From positions 1-64,000 of the forward strand of contig JACKHT010000003.1 in assembly GCA_020638855.1 (NCBI GenBank): DNA of 64,000 nt, read 5' to 3'. The stretch's first letter is position 1, and the number at the start of each line of letters is the position of its first letter. Made by a program: the position numbers and the translations under genes. Below, in pieces: positions 1 through 9,067 of this stretch. This DNA is from Planctomycetota bacterium (GTDB lineage Bacteria; Planctomycetota; UBA1135; GCA-002686595). The notes below the pieces were generated by a model, which worked only from the letters and a program-made list of their open reading frames with translations, was not told where the DNA came from and made no database searches.

Positions 1-45
1 TTGCTGCACCCCCAGTTGCTGCACCCCCAGTTGCTGCACCCCCAG
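1..45. repeat. 15-bp tandem repeat, three copies
   Basis: Three perfect, directly adjacent copies of TTGCTGCACCCCCAG lie at the very start of the window. The array is cut by the window edge, so its true copy number is unknown. A fourth copy starts (TTG) and then diverges. The period is a multiple of three, so it could be the end of a repetitive coding region or an intergenic minisatellite; I cannot tell which from this side. Confidence 0.9.
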
Positions 46-313
46 TTGTGGGCCCGCTCGTGGTTGGGGCTCCCCTCGCATCAAGCCTCCCACGGAAAGG
101 CCCTAGGAAGCCGCATCCGACTTCTGCCTAAACATCCAGGGTGGACCCATCCGATCTAGGCAGGGTCCGTCTACCCCGCAGGGTCGGCATGTTTTCCAAA
201 GCCCGAAGCTTCCCGCCAGGGCTTCTGGGGCATGTCACTGGCCTGCAAGCCTGCCTCCGACCCACGATTTCATTCTCGAGCGAGGCGCCCAACCCCTCGC
301 AACCCCAATCCCC
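46..313. other. Intergenic stretch with no recognised feature
   Basis: Between the tandem repeat and the first clear gene I see no convincing coding frame, hairpin or promoter. The short open frames here are composition-driven. Any promoter of the prepilin-like gene at 314 should lie here but no close -35/-10 match stands out. Confidence 0.5.
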
Positions 314-2905
314 ATGAGAATTCTCCGCAGCCAATCCACCCACGCCCGGAGCGGCGTCGCCCTTGCAGCGGTGATTTCGATGCTAGCCATTTTGGGGGTC
401 CTCCTGATCGCGCTACTTGGAAGCAAAGTGGAGGCCAAGAAGTGGACCGATCAGCGCCAGTCGGATACCCGCGTCCAAGCCGTAGCCGACGCCGCCATCG
501 CCATGGCCGCAGATCGGTTGTGGAAGGGTTTCGAGCGTCAGTTTGGTCCTGAGGGCATGCAGCCGTGGAACTTCCGAACCTTTCTAGAGGGTCAGGGCAT
601 TCCGGATCAAGCGGGTGTGGCCAACATCGTTCCTACCCCGTTTCTGGGTTCGGTCGGACTGGATGCGGATGCCGACGGCAACGTGCCCTTGGGCGGTGGG
701 TATCTGTTGGGCTTGGGCGTCGTACGCGAAGATACTTGGGATTCGGTGCGCTTGACGATTTCGGCGCAGGCGGCCATCCGGCCCACGCGCCAAGCCGGCC
801 AGCACAATAGCCAGGCGACCGTGCAGCAATCGTTTGCGATCACACGGCCGGCCTGGGGAGGTTTGGATTTTGCCCTCCTGGCCAACAACGTGAACTGCAT
901 TCTGTGCCACGCGAAAATCGATGATGCGGCCCGCTTCTACAACCAAGACCCCACGGTTCGCGGTGGTTTTGATCGCGTGCGCGTGGGATCCCTCGAAAGC
1001 ATCCAAATCCGCTCGGACCCCGAGTCGACCATTGCCGGTTCGTTGTACCTGGGGGGCAAAGCCCTCGAAGAAGACGGCGACCCGTTGACCAACTGGGCCG
1101 GATTGAGTTTGAAGAGCGGACAATTCGACAGCCACGCCAAGTTGATTGAGGATGCGTTTGGCGCGTTGGCTTACAACGATCTGCACCCGGCCGATGCTGC
1201 CAACCCCAGCCCGGGAGAAAACCTCTACCTCAACTACTTGGATGGGGGCGCAGCAGGCCAAGTGGATGGCGCGCTGCCCACCTACTTCCCGTCGCCCTTT
1301 CCGGACAACGGCGGTTTTGATCCAGTGACCGGCGCGGCAACGCCAGCCTTTGCCGAGAACCGAATCCTCGATACCAATGAGTTCTATGCCACCGCCGGTT
1401 CTGCCACAGGTTCGGTATTGGGGGGGCGCGTTGCGGTGGTTCCGGTGGGGACCCAACTCAGTTCGCTCGCCCAGCTGGATTCGCGCTTGGACGCTGGCTC
1501 GGGCGTTTTGGGCAATCTGACGACTGGCAACGTGGTGTTGGTCGGAACCGAAGCCAATCCCATCCTATTGGACGGGACGGTGGCGATCGATGGGGATGTG
1601 ATCCTCAGCGGATTCGTCAAGGGCAGTGGTTCGATCCTAGCTTCGGGCAACGTATTCATCCCCGGCGACTTGCAGTACATGGACGGTTCGGATGCTTCGG
1701 GCTATCGAACGTACGGGTCGGCTAGCGATGGCACCAACAACGCCGTGGCGGTCACCGCCGGCGGCAACGTCACCATCGGCGATCCGAGCCACCCCTCGTT
1801 TGGGCGGCCCGACCCCGTGGATGGGACCCCTGCTACCGACTTCAACTTCATCATGGATGAGCTCGCGATCTTCAATCGCGGCGAGTGGATCAAGACCCAG
1901 CCGGAGTTGCCGGGCAAGGACGTCTACGTCAAGACAGGGACCAAAACCACGACCGTTCTCGTCAAACCCACCCGCAAGGAAACGTACTACGTGGACAAGG
2001 ACATCTACTCCTGGCAACCCACGGGCAACATGATCTCGAAGGATGTGTACGGCTGGGTGCAAACCGGAACCAAGGTGGTCAACGAGTACACCTACATCAA
2101 CCATCCGGCCGACCCGCCGGAGCCCTACGGCTCTCCGTGGACGGAAAAGGTCTGGGTGGGCAGCCATGAGGAGCCGGTGAACACTTGGCAGGTGACGGGT
2201 ACGACCATGGTGGCGGAGACCGCCTACTTGTACTTGCGAACCGACAGTGTCAAGAAAACCCGCACCGTGCCCGATGGGGATCCGTACTACGAAGATCGCA
2301 CTACGGATGTGTTTGCCTGGGTCACGCCCATGCATCCCAACCCCGGCTATGCGGGGCCCAATTACATCCCGCGCTACTACGCGTACAGCGAAGGGGCGCC
2401 GGTGCCGATCTACAACCAACAAGGCTACTTCGATCCTGCGTCCGGGCTGTGGCATTGCCCGGAACGGGCGGAGAGCTGGACCAACGGCCGGCTGAGCGTG
2501 GCGGATCCGGGCAACCCTTCGGACCCGTTCCTGTACGACGCCGCTGGGCAACCCAAGGCGGTTGTGCAAACCGTGGCGCCCAAGGCGGATTGGGTTACCT
2601 CCGACCTATTGTCAGGGCTCGTGGATCGCGAATTGGCGGCGCGCGATAGCAGCCAACCGTTGGAGATCGATGCGACCCTGTATTCGGCCAACAGCATCTT
2701 CGGCATGGTTCCCGCCCGCAACCAACCGGGCGTGGATGGTCGGATGTTGGTGAATGGAGGCTTGGTGGCTGCCGATATCGGTGTGCTGGCCCCCAAAGGC
2801 ATCCAAATCAACTTCGATGAGCGCAGCGGAAGCGTGCTCAGCGTGGCTGACGATCGCAGGCTGACCATCCGACGCACGCTGTACGCCCCGGCGCCAGGGC
2901 TCTGA
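314..2905 (+). CDS. Prepilin/PilX-like secreted protein with a CXXCH motif
   Basis: 863 aa. Residues 10-40 look like the N-terminus of PilX/GspK-type minor pilins: a short basic leader, Arg-Ser-Gly, then a hydrophobic helix and an alpha-helical stem rich in alanine (about 45-75). The usual Glu at +5 of the mature protein is absent, as in GspK-like minor pilins. A CILCH motif at residues 195-199 matches the c-type heme signature CXXCH. Residues about 400-460 have the regular Gly/Val/Asp turns of a beta-helix or bactofilin-like fold, and residues about 530-690 hold aromatic, repeat-like sequence (KDVY, WQPTG, WVQTG). Function is unknown. I infer an exported or pilus-associated protein. No pilus machinery genes are visible nearby, although the window starts only 313 bp upstream. 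Confidence 0.75.
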   Translation: MRILRSQSTHARSGVALAAVISMLAILGVLLIALLGSKVEAKKWTDQRQSDTRVQAVADAAIAMAADRLWKGFERQFGPEGMQPWNFRTFLEGQGIPDQAGVANIVPTPFLGSVGLDADADGNVPLGGGYLLGLGVVREDTWDSVRLTISAQAAIRPTRQAGQHNSQATVQQSFAITRPAWGGLDFALLANNVNCILCHAKIDDAARFYNQDPTVRGGFDRVRVGSLESIQIRSDPESTIAGSLYLGGKALEEDGDPLTNWAGLSLKSGQFDSHAKLIEDAFGALAYNDLHPADAANPSPGENLYLNYLDGGAAGQVDGALPTYFPSPFPDNGGFDPVTGAATPAFAENRILDTNEFYATAGSATGSVLGGRVAVVPVGTQLSSLAQLDSRLDAGSGVLGNLTTGNVVLVGTEANPILLDGTVAIDGDVILSGFVKGSGSILASGNVFIPGDLQYMDGSDASGYRTYGSASDGTNNAVAVTAGGNVTIGDPSHPSFGRPDPVDGTPATDFNFIMDELAIFNRGEWIKTQPELPGKDVYVKTGTKTTTVLVKPTRKETYYVDKDIYSWQPTGNMISKDVYGWVQTGTKVVNEYTYINHPADPPEPYGSPWTEKVWVGSHEEPVNTWQVTGTTMVAETAYLYLRTDSVKKTRTVPDGDPYYEDRTTDVFAWVTPMHPNPGYAGPNYIPRYYAYSEGAPVPIYNQQGYFDPASGLWHCPERAESWTNGRLSVADPGNPSDPFLYDAAGQPKAVVQTVAPKADWVTSDLLSGLVDRELAARDSSQPLEIDATLYSANSIFGMVPARNQPGVDGRMLVNGGLVAADIGVLAPKGIQINFDERSGSVLSVADDRRLTIRRTLYAPAPGL

Positions 2906-3084
2906 TGCTCCCGGCGAGCCCAGCCGAGCCTGCACCGACTCGGGGCCTGGAAGCCCAACGGGCCTCGGCTTATTAAGCTTTTGCAGGTTCGTGCCCCAGG
3001 CCTGTCCTGGGTGGAAACGATCGCGGTCCGGGGGGTGCAAAACCCCTTTGCCGCGGTACAGTTTGCCGCCCGCTTGGTCCCGCC

Positions 3085-5217
3085 ATGGTCGAAATGCTCC
3101 CGCCCCAAACCGACTGGTTGATGCCGAACTTGGCGTACATTGGGCCAGGTGCGGGCTTTGCAGCCGCCGGCTCCGTCCTGGTGTTGCTCGGAACCTTCCT
3201 GCTGGCCTTTGGGATCATCTTGATCTGGCCCCTTAAGGCGGCGGCGAGGTTGTTGACCCGGCGTGGCAAGGGCGCTGCCAAGGTCCAACGCTTGGTGGTG
3301 GTGGGCCTAGACGGATTCGATCCCCAGCTGGCGCAGCGGTTTGCGGCCGAGGGCCGCATGCCCAACTTTCAGGCGCTTGAGCGCGAAGGATGCTTCCATC
3401 CGCTAGGCACTTCGTTGCCATCGATTTCGCCCGTCGCCTGGTCGACCTTTGCTACGGGCGTGGACGCCTCGCGGCACAACATCTACGACTTCCTGACGCG
3501 CGACCCCTGTTCGTACATGCCGGTCCTGTCGTCGACCGAAACCCGCAGCGTGGCCCGCCACCTCAACCTGGGTTTGGCCAAGGTGCCGTTTGGTCACAAA
3601 GCCGTCTACAAGATCCTGCAGCGTAGCCAGCCCTTCTGGAAGCTCTTGGGTGCTCAGCGGGTGTGGTCTTCGATTTTGCGGGTCCCGATCACCTATCCTG
3701 CCCAACCGTTTCCCCACGGAACCCTGCTTTCGGGCATGTGCGTGCCCGACATCCAAGGGACCCAAGGCTCGTTCTCGTTCTATTCGACCCGCGAACGACG
3801 GACCGGCCACATCGGGGGCCAGCAGTTTCAAGTGACGTTGCGCGATGGTCGCATCCAATCGAACTTGAAGGGTCCCAAGGGGGCCGATGGGCGTGCCATG
3901 GATTGCCCTTTCTCGGTCGAATTGGACAGCCAGCGTCGCAAGGCCCGCATCACGGTCGGATCCGATCGCGTCGAAGTTGGGCTCAAGGAGTACACGCCTT
4001 GGCTTACGGTGCCTTTCCAGGGCTGCCAAGGGATTGCGAGGTTGTACATCCAAACCTGGGATGACGACGCGTTCGAGCTGTACGTTACGCCGATCAACAT
4101 CGACCCCGAGAAACCCGCCCTGCCGATCAGTCACCCCCTGGTGTATTCGATCTACCTGGCCAAGACGCTGGGCAAATTCGCCACCCTAGGTTTGGCGGAA
4201 GACACCTGGGCGCTCAACGAGCGAGTGATCGACGAAGAGGCGTTCTTGAAGCAAGCATGGTTGATCTACGAAGAACGCAAGAAGCAGCTCTACGACGCGC
4301 TGGATAAGACCCCGAGCGGTTTTGTCACCTGTGTTTTCGACACCACCGATCGCGTGTCGCACATGTTCTATCGCTACCTGGAGCCCGATCACCCGGCCAA
4401 CCACGGCAAGGACATCGAGCGCTACAAGGACGTCATCCCCGAAATGTATGGCCGCATGGACGACTTTTTGGGCGAGTTGCGCGCCAAGTTGGGGGACGAT
4501 CCGAACACGGTCTTGATGGTGATATCGGACCATGGCTTCTGCAGTTTTCGCCGCGGGGTCAACCTCAACGCGTGGCTGCGCGACGAGGGCTACTTGGTGC
4601 TCCACGATGGTGCGCAGACCTCGGGGGATTGGTTCGCCCAGGTGGATTGGAGTCGTACCCGGGCGTTCACCTTGGGTTTGACGGGCATCTTCCTCAACCG
4701 CAAGGGGCGCGAACGGCACGGAATCGTCGAGCCTGGCGAAGAGAGCGATGCCCTATGCCGCGAGATCAAGGCCAAGCTGGATCGTTTGCAGGACCCAGTC
4801 ACGGGCGAGACCATCATGAACTCGGTGTTCTTGACCCGCGAAGTGCATAGCGGTCCCTACGCGGATTTGGCTCCCGAGTTGTTGATTGGTTACAAGCGTG
4901 GCTACCGCCACTCGTGGGATTGCGCAACCGGAGCGGTTTCGAGCGAGGTCTTCACGGACAACACCAAGTCCTGGTCGGGCGATCATTGCGTCGACCCGCG
5001 GCTCGTGCCCGGCGTGTTTTGGTGCAATCGAACGATCAATACCGATGCGCCTAGCTTGATGGATTTGGCGCCGACGGCCCTCGACTTGTTCGGCGTGCCG
5101 ATTCCCGGGTACATGATGGGTGCCCCCTTGTTCGGGGAGCGGGTCCGTACCACCAAACTGGCTACGGAGACCGTCGACCACTACCGCGCATCGCGCGATG
5201 CCGAGGTGTCTGCGTGA
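3085..5217 (+). CDS. Membrane-anchored alkaline-phosphatase-superfamily phosphodiesterase (first of pair)
   Basis: 710 aa. One N-terminal transmembrane helix (about 25-50) is followed by a type I phosphodiesterase/nucleotide pyrophosphatase-like domain. Visible metal-site motifs are VVGLDGFDP (Asp76), FDTTDR..H, SDHGF and a late GDHCVD. The likely nucleophile is Ser115 in SPVAWS, by alignment with the Thr of the NPP family; that is my inference. The catalytic domain should face the periplasm. The gene ends in a 4-bp GTGA overlap with a paralogous gene, so the two are translationally coupled. Substrate is unknown; relatives cleave phosphodiesters of nucleotides or lipid head groups. Confidence 0.82.
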   Translation: MVEMLPPQTDWLMPNLAYIGPGAGFAAAGSVLVLLGTFLLAFGIILIWPLKAAARLLTRRGKGAAKVQRLVVVGLDGFDPQLAQRFAAEGRMPNFQALEREGCFHPLGTSLPSISPVAWSTFATGVDASRHNIYDFLTRDPCSYMPVLSSTETRSVARHLNLGLAKVPFGHKAVYKILQRSQPFWKLLGAQRVWSSILRVPITYPAQPFPHGTLLSGMCVPDIQGTQGSFSFYSTRERRTGHIGGQQFQVTLRDGRIQSNLKGPKGADGRAMDCPFSVELDSQRRKARITVGSDRVEVGLKEYTPWLTVPFQGCQGIARLYIQTWDDDAFELYVTPINIDPEKPALPISHPLVYSIYLAKTLGKFATLGLAEDTWALNERVIDEEAFLKQAWLIYEERKKQLYDALDKTPSGFVTCVFDTTDRVSHMFYRYLEPDHPANHGKDIERYKDVIPEMYGRMDDFLGELRAKLGDDPNTVLMVISDHGFCSFRRGVNLNAWLRDEGYLVLHDGAQTSGDWFAQVDWSRTRAFTLGLTGIFLNRKGRERHGIVEPGEESDALCREIKAKLDRLQDPVTGETIMNSVFLTREVHSGPYADLAPELLIGYKRGYRHSWDCATGAVSSEVFTDNTKSWSGDHCVDPRLVPGVFWCNRTINTDAPSLMDLAPTALDLFGVPIPGYMMGAPLFGERVRTTKLATETVDHYRASRDAEVSA

Positions 5218-7271
5218 GGGCTTCAACGATCGCCGCGCTCGGAGTGTGGTGGCTGGTTGCGTGCGGCAGCAAAGCCCCGGTTGCGGGGCCCACTGCGGGA
5301 TCCTACCCGCGAGTGGTGGTGCTCGGGATTGACGGCTTGGATCCGGACATCCTGCAAGAGGCTATGCAGCGCTTTCCCGAGCGCATGCGCAACTTCCAGG
5401 CGTTGGCCGACCAAGGCGGGGGCATCCATCGACTGGGAACCAGCACCCCGCCCCAGAGTCCGGTGGCATGGTCGAATTTCATCACCGGACTCAACCCCGG
5501 CGGGCACGGCATCTACGACTTCATCCACCGCGATCCCAAGACGTATCGCGAAGCGCCCGGAACCCAAACCGTGGCGGAGCACCACGATTGGAACATGCCG
5601 GGGCCTTGGAAGTTCCCGTTGTCCGACGCGGGCGATAGCAACCGATCCGGCCGCGCGTTTTGGAGCCAATTGGGCGACGCAGGGGTGCCCGCAAGCGTGT
5701 GGCGCATGCCGATCAACTTCCCGGTCGAAGCAAGCAAGGGGTGGTCCTTTTCCGGGATGATGACCCCGGCGGTGGATTCCGCCTACGGCCAACCCACGCT
5801 GTACACCACCGATCCGCCCATCGCGCGCATCGCGGACCCCAAGGTGCGGCGCATCCAGATTCGCAATGGTCGCGTGCGAACCCAGCTATCCGGACCCGCG
5901 AATCCGTTCCGCGATGGCGAGCCCAATGTGCAGGTTCCGCTCGATTTGTTCGTCGACGCCGAAGCCGGCGCCGTGGCTCTGCAACTGCAAGACCAGAATT
6001 TGGTGCTGGTGCCCGGTCAGTGGAGCCAGTTCGTGAAGGTGCAATTCGACCTGTTGCCCATGGGCGCCCAATCCGTCGCGGGCATCGTGCGCTTCTATCT
6101 GCGCGGCATCGAGCCGGAATTGGAGCTGTACGCATCCCCGGTCAACATCGACCCAACCGATCCCATCAGCCCGGTTTCCCAACCCGAATCCGCCAGCCAA
6201 ACCTTGGCGGACGAGATCGGGCTGTACTACACGCAAGGGATGGCGGAGGACGTCAACGGACTCAAGAAGCGGTTGCTCGACGATGACGAGTTCATGGCCC
6301 AGGCCAACCTGGTGCTGCAAGAACGCAATCGCATGCTCAGCTTGGCGCTGCAGCGCTATGCCGCAGAGGACCGCGGAGGATTGCTGTTTTTCTACTACTC
6401 GACGGTCGACCTGTGCGCGCACATGATGTGGCGCCTTTCCGATAGCGAGCACCCCGACTTCGACCCCGAAGTGGCTGCCCATAGCTCCGAGTGGTGGACC
6501 GGTCGGCCTGGTAGTACTTGGAAGGACATCTTGATGGACTTGTACCTCAAGATGGATGGAGTCCTGGGTGAGATCCGCGCCAGCATTGGACCGGATACGT
6601 TACTGCTCGTCATCAGCGACCACGGTTTCGCGCCCTTTCATCGCATCTTCAGTCTGAACACTTGGTTGTGGGAGCAGGGCTACCTCGTGCTGAAAGAAGG
6701 CCAGGCTCCGGAGCTGGCGCCCCTGGACCCGAGCTTCGTCCCCGTCTACTTGGCTAGCGCCGTCGATTGGTCCAAGACGCGTGCTTACGGCATGGGTTTC
6801 AATGGGCTGTACCTCAACCTCAAGGGCCGCGAAGGCGAGGGAATTGTCGCCCCGGGAGCCGAAGCCGATGCCCTATTGACCCAAATCCAAACCGAACTCG
6901 AGGCGCTGCGCGACGACGATCCACGTTGGTCTGGCGCGCGCATCATCGTGGAAGCCGAATGGGGCTCGCGCATCTACCACGGGGCCCGCACGGCCGAAGC
7001 ACCCGATCTGGTGGTCGGTTACAACGCGGGCTACGGCAATTCGGACGAATCCTCGCTCGGGCGCGTGCCCTATGCGGTGTTGCGCGACAATCTGGGGGGT
7101 ACCTTCAACGGCAACCACCTCATGCACGCCAGCGTGGTCGAGGGTACGCTCCTGACCAACGGGGTCCTCGAGCGCGACGACCTGCGCCTGGAGGACGTGA
7201 CCGCCGAAATCTTCCACCAATACCGAGTGGCCCCCGCGCAACCGTTGGATGGCCATCCGTTCCTCAAGTAA
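5214..7271 (+). CDS. Alkaline-phosphatase-superfamily phosphodiesterase lipoprotein (second of pair)
   Basis: 685 aa with a GTG start overlapping the upstream stop by 4 bp. The N-terminus is a lipoprotein signal with lipobox LVAC (Cys17), so the enzyme is predicted to be lipid-anchored in the periplasm. It is a paralogue of the preceding protein: GIDGLDPDI (Asp40), SPVAWSNF (Ser82 as likely nucleophile), STVDLCAH, SDHGFAPFHR and GNHLMH all line up with it. The two differ in anchoring (transmembrane helix against lipid) and diverge most between the metal-binding motifs. Substrate is unknown; tandem duplication suggests two related substrates or sequential steps. Confidence 0.82.
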   Translation: MRASTIAALGVWWLVACGSKAPVAGPTAGSYPRVVVLGIDGLDPDILQEAMQRFPERMRNFQALADQGGGIHRLGTSTPPQSPVAWSNFITGLNPGGHGIYDFIHRDPKTYREAPGTQTVAEHHDWNMPGPWKFPLSDAGDSNRSGRAFWSQLGDAGVPASVWRMPINFPVEASKGWSFSGMMTPAVDSAYGQPTLYTTDPPIARIADPKVRRIQIRNGRVRTQLSGPANPFRDGEPNVQVPLDLFVDAEAGAVALQLQDQNLVLVPGQWSQFVKVQFDLLPMGAQSVAGIVRFYLRGIEPELELYASPVNIDPTDPISPVSQPESASQTLADEIGLYYTQGMAEDVNGLKKRLLDDDEFMAQANLVLQERNRMLSLALQRYAAEDRGGLLFFYYSTVDLCAHMMWRLSDSEHPDFDPEVAAHSSEWWTGRPGSTWKDILMDLYLKMDGVLGEIRASIGPDTLLLVISDHGFAPFHRIFSLNTWLWEQGYLVLKEGQAPELAPLDPSFVPVYLASAVDWSKTRAYGMGFNGLYLNLKGREGEGIVAPGAEADALLTQIQTELEALRDDDPRWSGARIIVEAEWGSRIYHGARTAEAPDLVVGYNAGYGNSDESSLGRVPYAVLRDNLGGTFNGNHLMHASVVEGTLLTNGVLERDDLRLEDVTAEIFHQYRVAPAQPLDGHPFLK

Positions 7272-7293
7272 CCCCCCAGATTCCCTACGCACC

Positions 7294-7491
7294 ATGTTTG
7301 GCAACGGCAACAAGATCAAGATCGACAAGGACCTGCTCGAGCGCATCAAAAAGATCGCCGAGGTGGCCGGCTACGCCTCCCACGAGGAGTTCATCCAGCA
7401 CGTGCTCGAGCGAGAAGTAGCCCAGTTCGAAGACGCCCAGTCCGATGACGACATCACCGAGAAGCTCCGTGGTTTAGGCTACATCTCCTGA
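7294..7491 (+). CDS. Small ribbon-helix-helix-like protein
   Basis: 65 aa from the ATG at 7294; a longer frame from 7249 overlaps the upstream gene and carries non-family sequence, so I prefer the internal start. Residues about 7-45 (KIKIDKDLLERIKKIAEVAGYAS then an acidic helix) read like a CopG/Arc ribbon-helix-helix fold: a short beta strand, helix, turn, helix. The tail EKLRGLGYIS resembles the C-terminal LRALGY tail often seen on sulfatase-type hydrolases. It lies 22 bp after the second phosphodiesterase gene and 31 bp before a membrane-protein gene. It may regulate the operon, or act as a small partner of the enzymes. Confidence 0.65.
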   Translation: MFGNGNKIKIDKDLLERIKKIAEVAGYASHEEFIQHVLEREVAQFEDAQSDDDITEKLRGLGYIS

Positions 7492-7522
7492 TCCTGCTCG
7501 CTTTGCAGCTCGCTACCTGCCC

Positions 7523-8392
7523 ATGAACGCCGTCCACCGGCTGGTGACCCGCCTGTTCGACCTGTTGGTCGGCCCATTCGAGCGCTTCGGCTCGGAGTGG
7601 GTCATCCTGGGCGTGGGGGCGGTGTTTGGCGTGCTGGCCCTGTGGGTTTTCAAGCACATCAGTCCACAACGTGCGATCCGGGCCTCGAAGGAGCGCATCA
7701 AAGGGCACCTGATTGAAATCCGCTTGTACCAAGACGACCTGCGCTTGGTCAGCCGCGCCATCGGCAAGGTGCTTTGGACGAATCTGAAGTACCTGGGGCT
7801 CAACGTTTTGCCCTTCGTTCCACTTTCGATGCCGTTTGCTCTGATCGCGGGGCAGTTGGTCGTGCGCTACGGATTCGAGCCGATTCCCGTTCATGCGGAG
7901 GGGGCAGCGCCGCTGGCAGGATCGGGCATCACCGTACGATTCGAAATGGCTCCCGAGATTGGAGAGCGTTTGCGCGAAGTCCGGGTGGTGCTGCCCGAAG
8001 GTCTGGTCGCCGGTTCGCCGCTGGTCAAGAGCCCCGAGCAGGGTTTGGCCTTCCAAGAGATCTTCGCCGTCGCCCAGGGTTTGCACGAGATCCAAGTCGA
8101 ACTCGGCGAAGCGCGCAGCAGCAAGATGGTGTGGTCGGGTCCCCCCGAAGTGCTTGGGCTGCCACGGGTGCCCTTGCAGCCCCTGCGGGTCTCAGGTTGG
8201 GAGCAAATCCTGTGGCCGGCGGAGGCTGGGTTGCACGGGGATCCGCTGCTGCGCCGCATCGAGTTTGCCTATCCCGAGAGCCGTTTGGGTTGGCTTCCTG
8301 GCCACGGGCCGGTCTACGTCTTGGTTTGGTTCCTAGTGGCCTCGATGGTGGCGGGTTTGGTTGCCGTGAAGCCGCTCAAGGTGGCCATCTAA
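7523..8392 (+). CDS. Membrane protein with Oxa1/EMC3-like topology, unknown function
   Basis: 289 aa. Predicted layout: transmembrane helix at about 26-46; a charged helical hairpin (about 50-92, RASKERIKGHLIEIRLYQDD); a second transmembrane helix at about 95-122; a soluble beta-rich segment of about 140 residues; and a last transmembrane helix at about 262-285. A helix, cytoplasmic hairpin and further helices is the general plan of Oxa1-superfamily proteins such as EMC3/TMCO1 (DUF106), here with a soluble domain placed between the last two helices. This is a topology argument only; I do not recognise a diagnostic motif. It closes the phosphodiesterase operon. Confidence 0.65.
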   Translation: MNAVHRLVTRLFDLLVGPFERFGSEWVILGVGAVFGVLALWVFKHISPQRAIRASKERIKGHLIEIRLYQDDLRLVSRAIGKVLWTNLKYLGLNVLPFVPLSMPFALIAGQLVVRYGFEPIPVHAEGAAPLAGSGITVRFEMAPEIGERLREVRVVLPEGLVAGSPLVKSPEQGLAFQEIFAVAQGLHEIQVELGEARSSKMVWSGPPEVLGLPRVPLQPLRVSGWEQILWPAEAGLHGDPLLRRIEFAYPESRLGWLPGHGPVYVLVWFLVASMVAGLVAVKPLKVAI

Positions 8393-8497
8393 GGCCCCCC
8401 CGCCGACTCTGTCGGCGTCGGTCGCAAGTTCCTGGCATCGAACAGATGCCCACCCGAGACCTGCAAAATCCCAGGGCATGCGCTACAAAAGGGGCGC

Positions 8498-9067
8498 ATG
8501 AATCCGTTCTTCGACCCAGCCATCGAGCGCGCGGTCCAGGCTGCTCTGGAGGCCCACGGGGGGCAGACGCGCAAAGGGAGTTCGCAACCCTACGTCAGCC
8601 ACCCCATCCACGTGGCTTTCAGCCTGATTCGACTGGGCTGCCGGAGCGAAGTGGTGCAAGCGGGCTTGCTGCACGATGTGGTCGAGGACTGCGCTAGCTG
8701 GACGCTCGAACGCGTCGCCAACGAATTCAGTCCCCAGGTAGCGGCTTGGGTCGGGGAGTTGACCGAGACCAAAGGCCTGCCCTGGGAAGCGCGCAAGCAG
8801 GCGGCCATCGACAAGGTCGCGCACATGTCGCCCGAAGCAGCCACCATCAAAGCTGCGGACAAGCTCCACAACCTCAGCACCTTGGCCCACGCCCTCGAGG
8901 ACGCCCAACAGCCCGCAGCGGTCTGGGACCACTTCAGCCGTGGACCGCTGGAGACCCTCGAGATGTCCGAGCGATTGGTCGAAGTGCTCGCGGTGCGGGT
9001 ACCGGCTCCGTTGGCTGCCGAATTGCGCGACGCTTTGGGTCGCCTGCGCGGAGTCGTCAGGAGCTGA
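8498..9067 (+). CDS. HD-domain phosphohydrolase, RelA/SpoT hydrolase-like
   Basis: 189 aa, a stand-alone HD domain. The N-terminal half has the typical pattern AHGGQTRKG, YVSHPIHVA, GLLHDVVED and later IKAADKLHNL, matching the Mn-dependent ppGpp hydrolase domain of RelA/SpoT proteins and MESH1-type single-domain hydrolases. No synthetase, TGS or ACT domain is attached. A plausible role is hydrolysis of (p)ppGpp or a related 3'-phosphorylated nucleotide. It converges on and overlaps by 11 bp the cysQ-like gene on the other strand; the two 3' ends share sequence. Confidence 0.8.
   Translation: MNPFFDPAIERAVQAALEAHGGQTRKGSSQPYVSHPIHVAFSLIRLGCRSEVVQAGLLHDVVEDCASWTLERVANEFSPQVAAWVGELTETKGLPWEARKQAAIDKVAHMSPEAATIKAADKLHNLSTLAHALEDAQQPAAVWDHFSRGPLETLEMSERLVEVLAVRVPAPLAAELRDALGRLRGVVRS

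Noticed and set aside
1..45. CRISPR array
   Set aside because: The units are only 15 bp and directly adjacent with no spacers.
584..1456. Long open frame on the minus strand inside the prepilin-like gene
   Set aside because: It is the antisense shadow of a GC-rich coding region; its protein is Arg/Gly/His-rich without domain features, and the plus-strand gene has a signal-like N-terminus and clear motifs.
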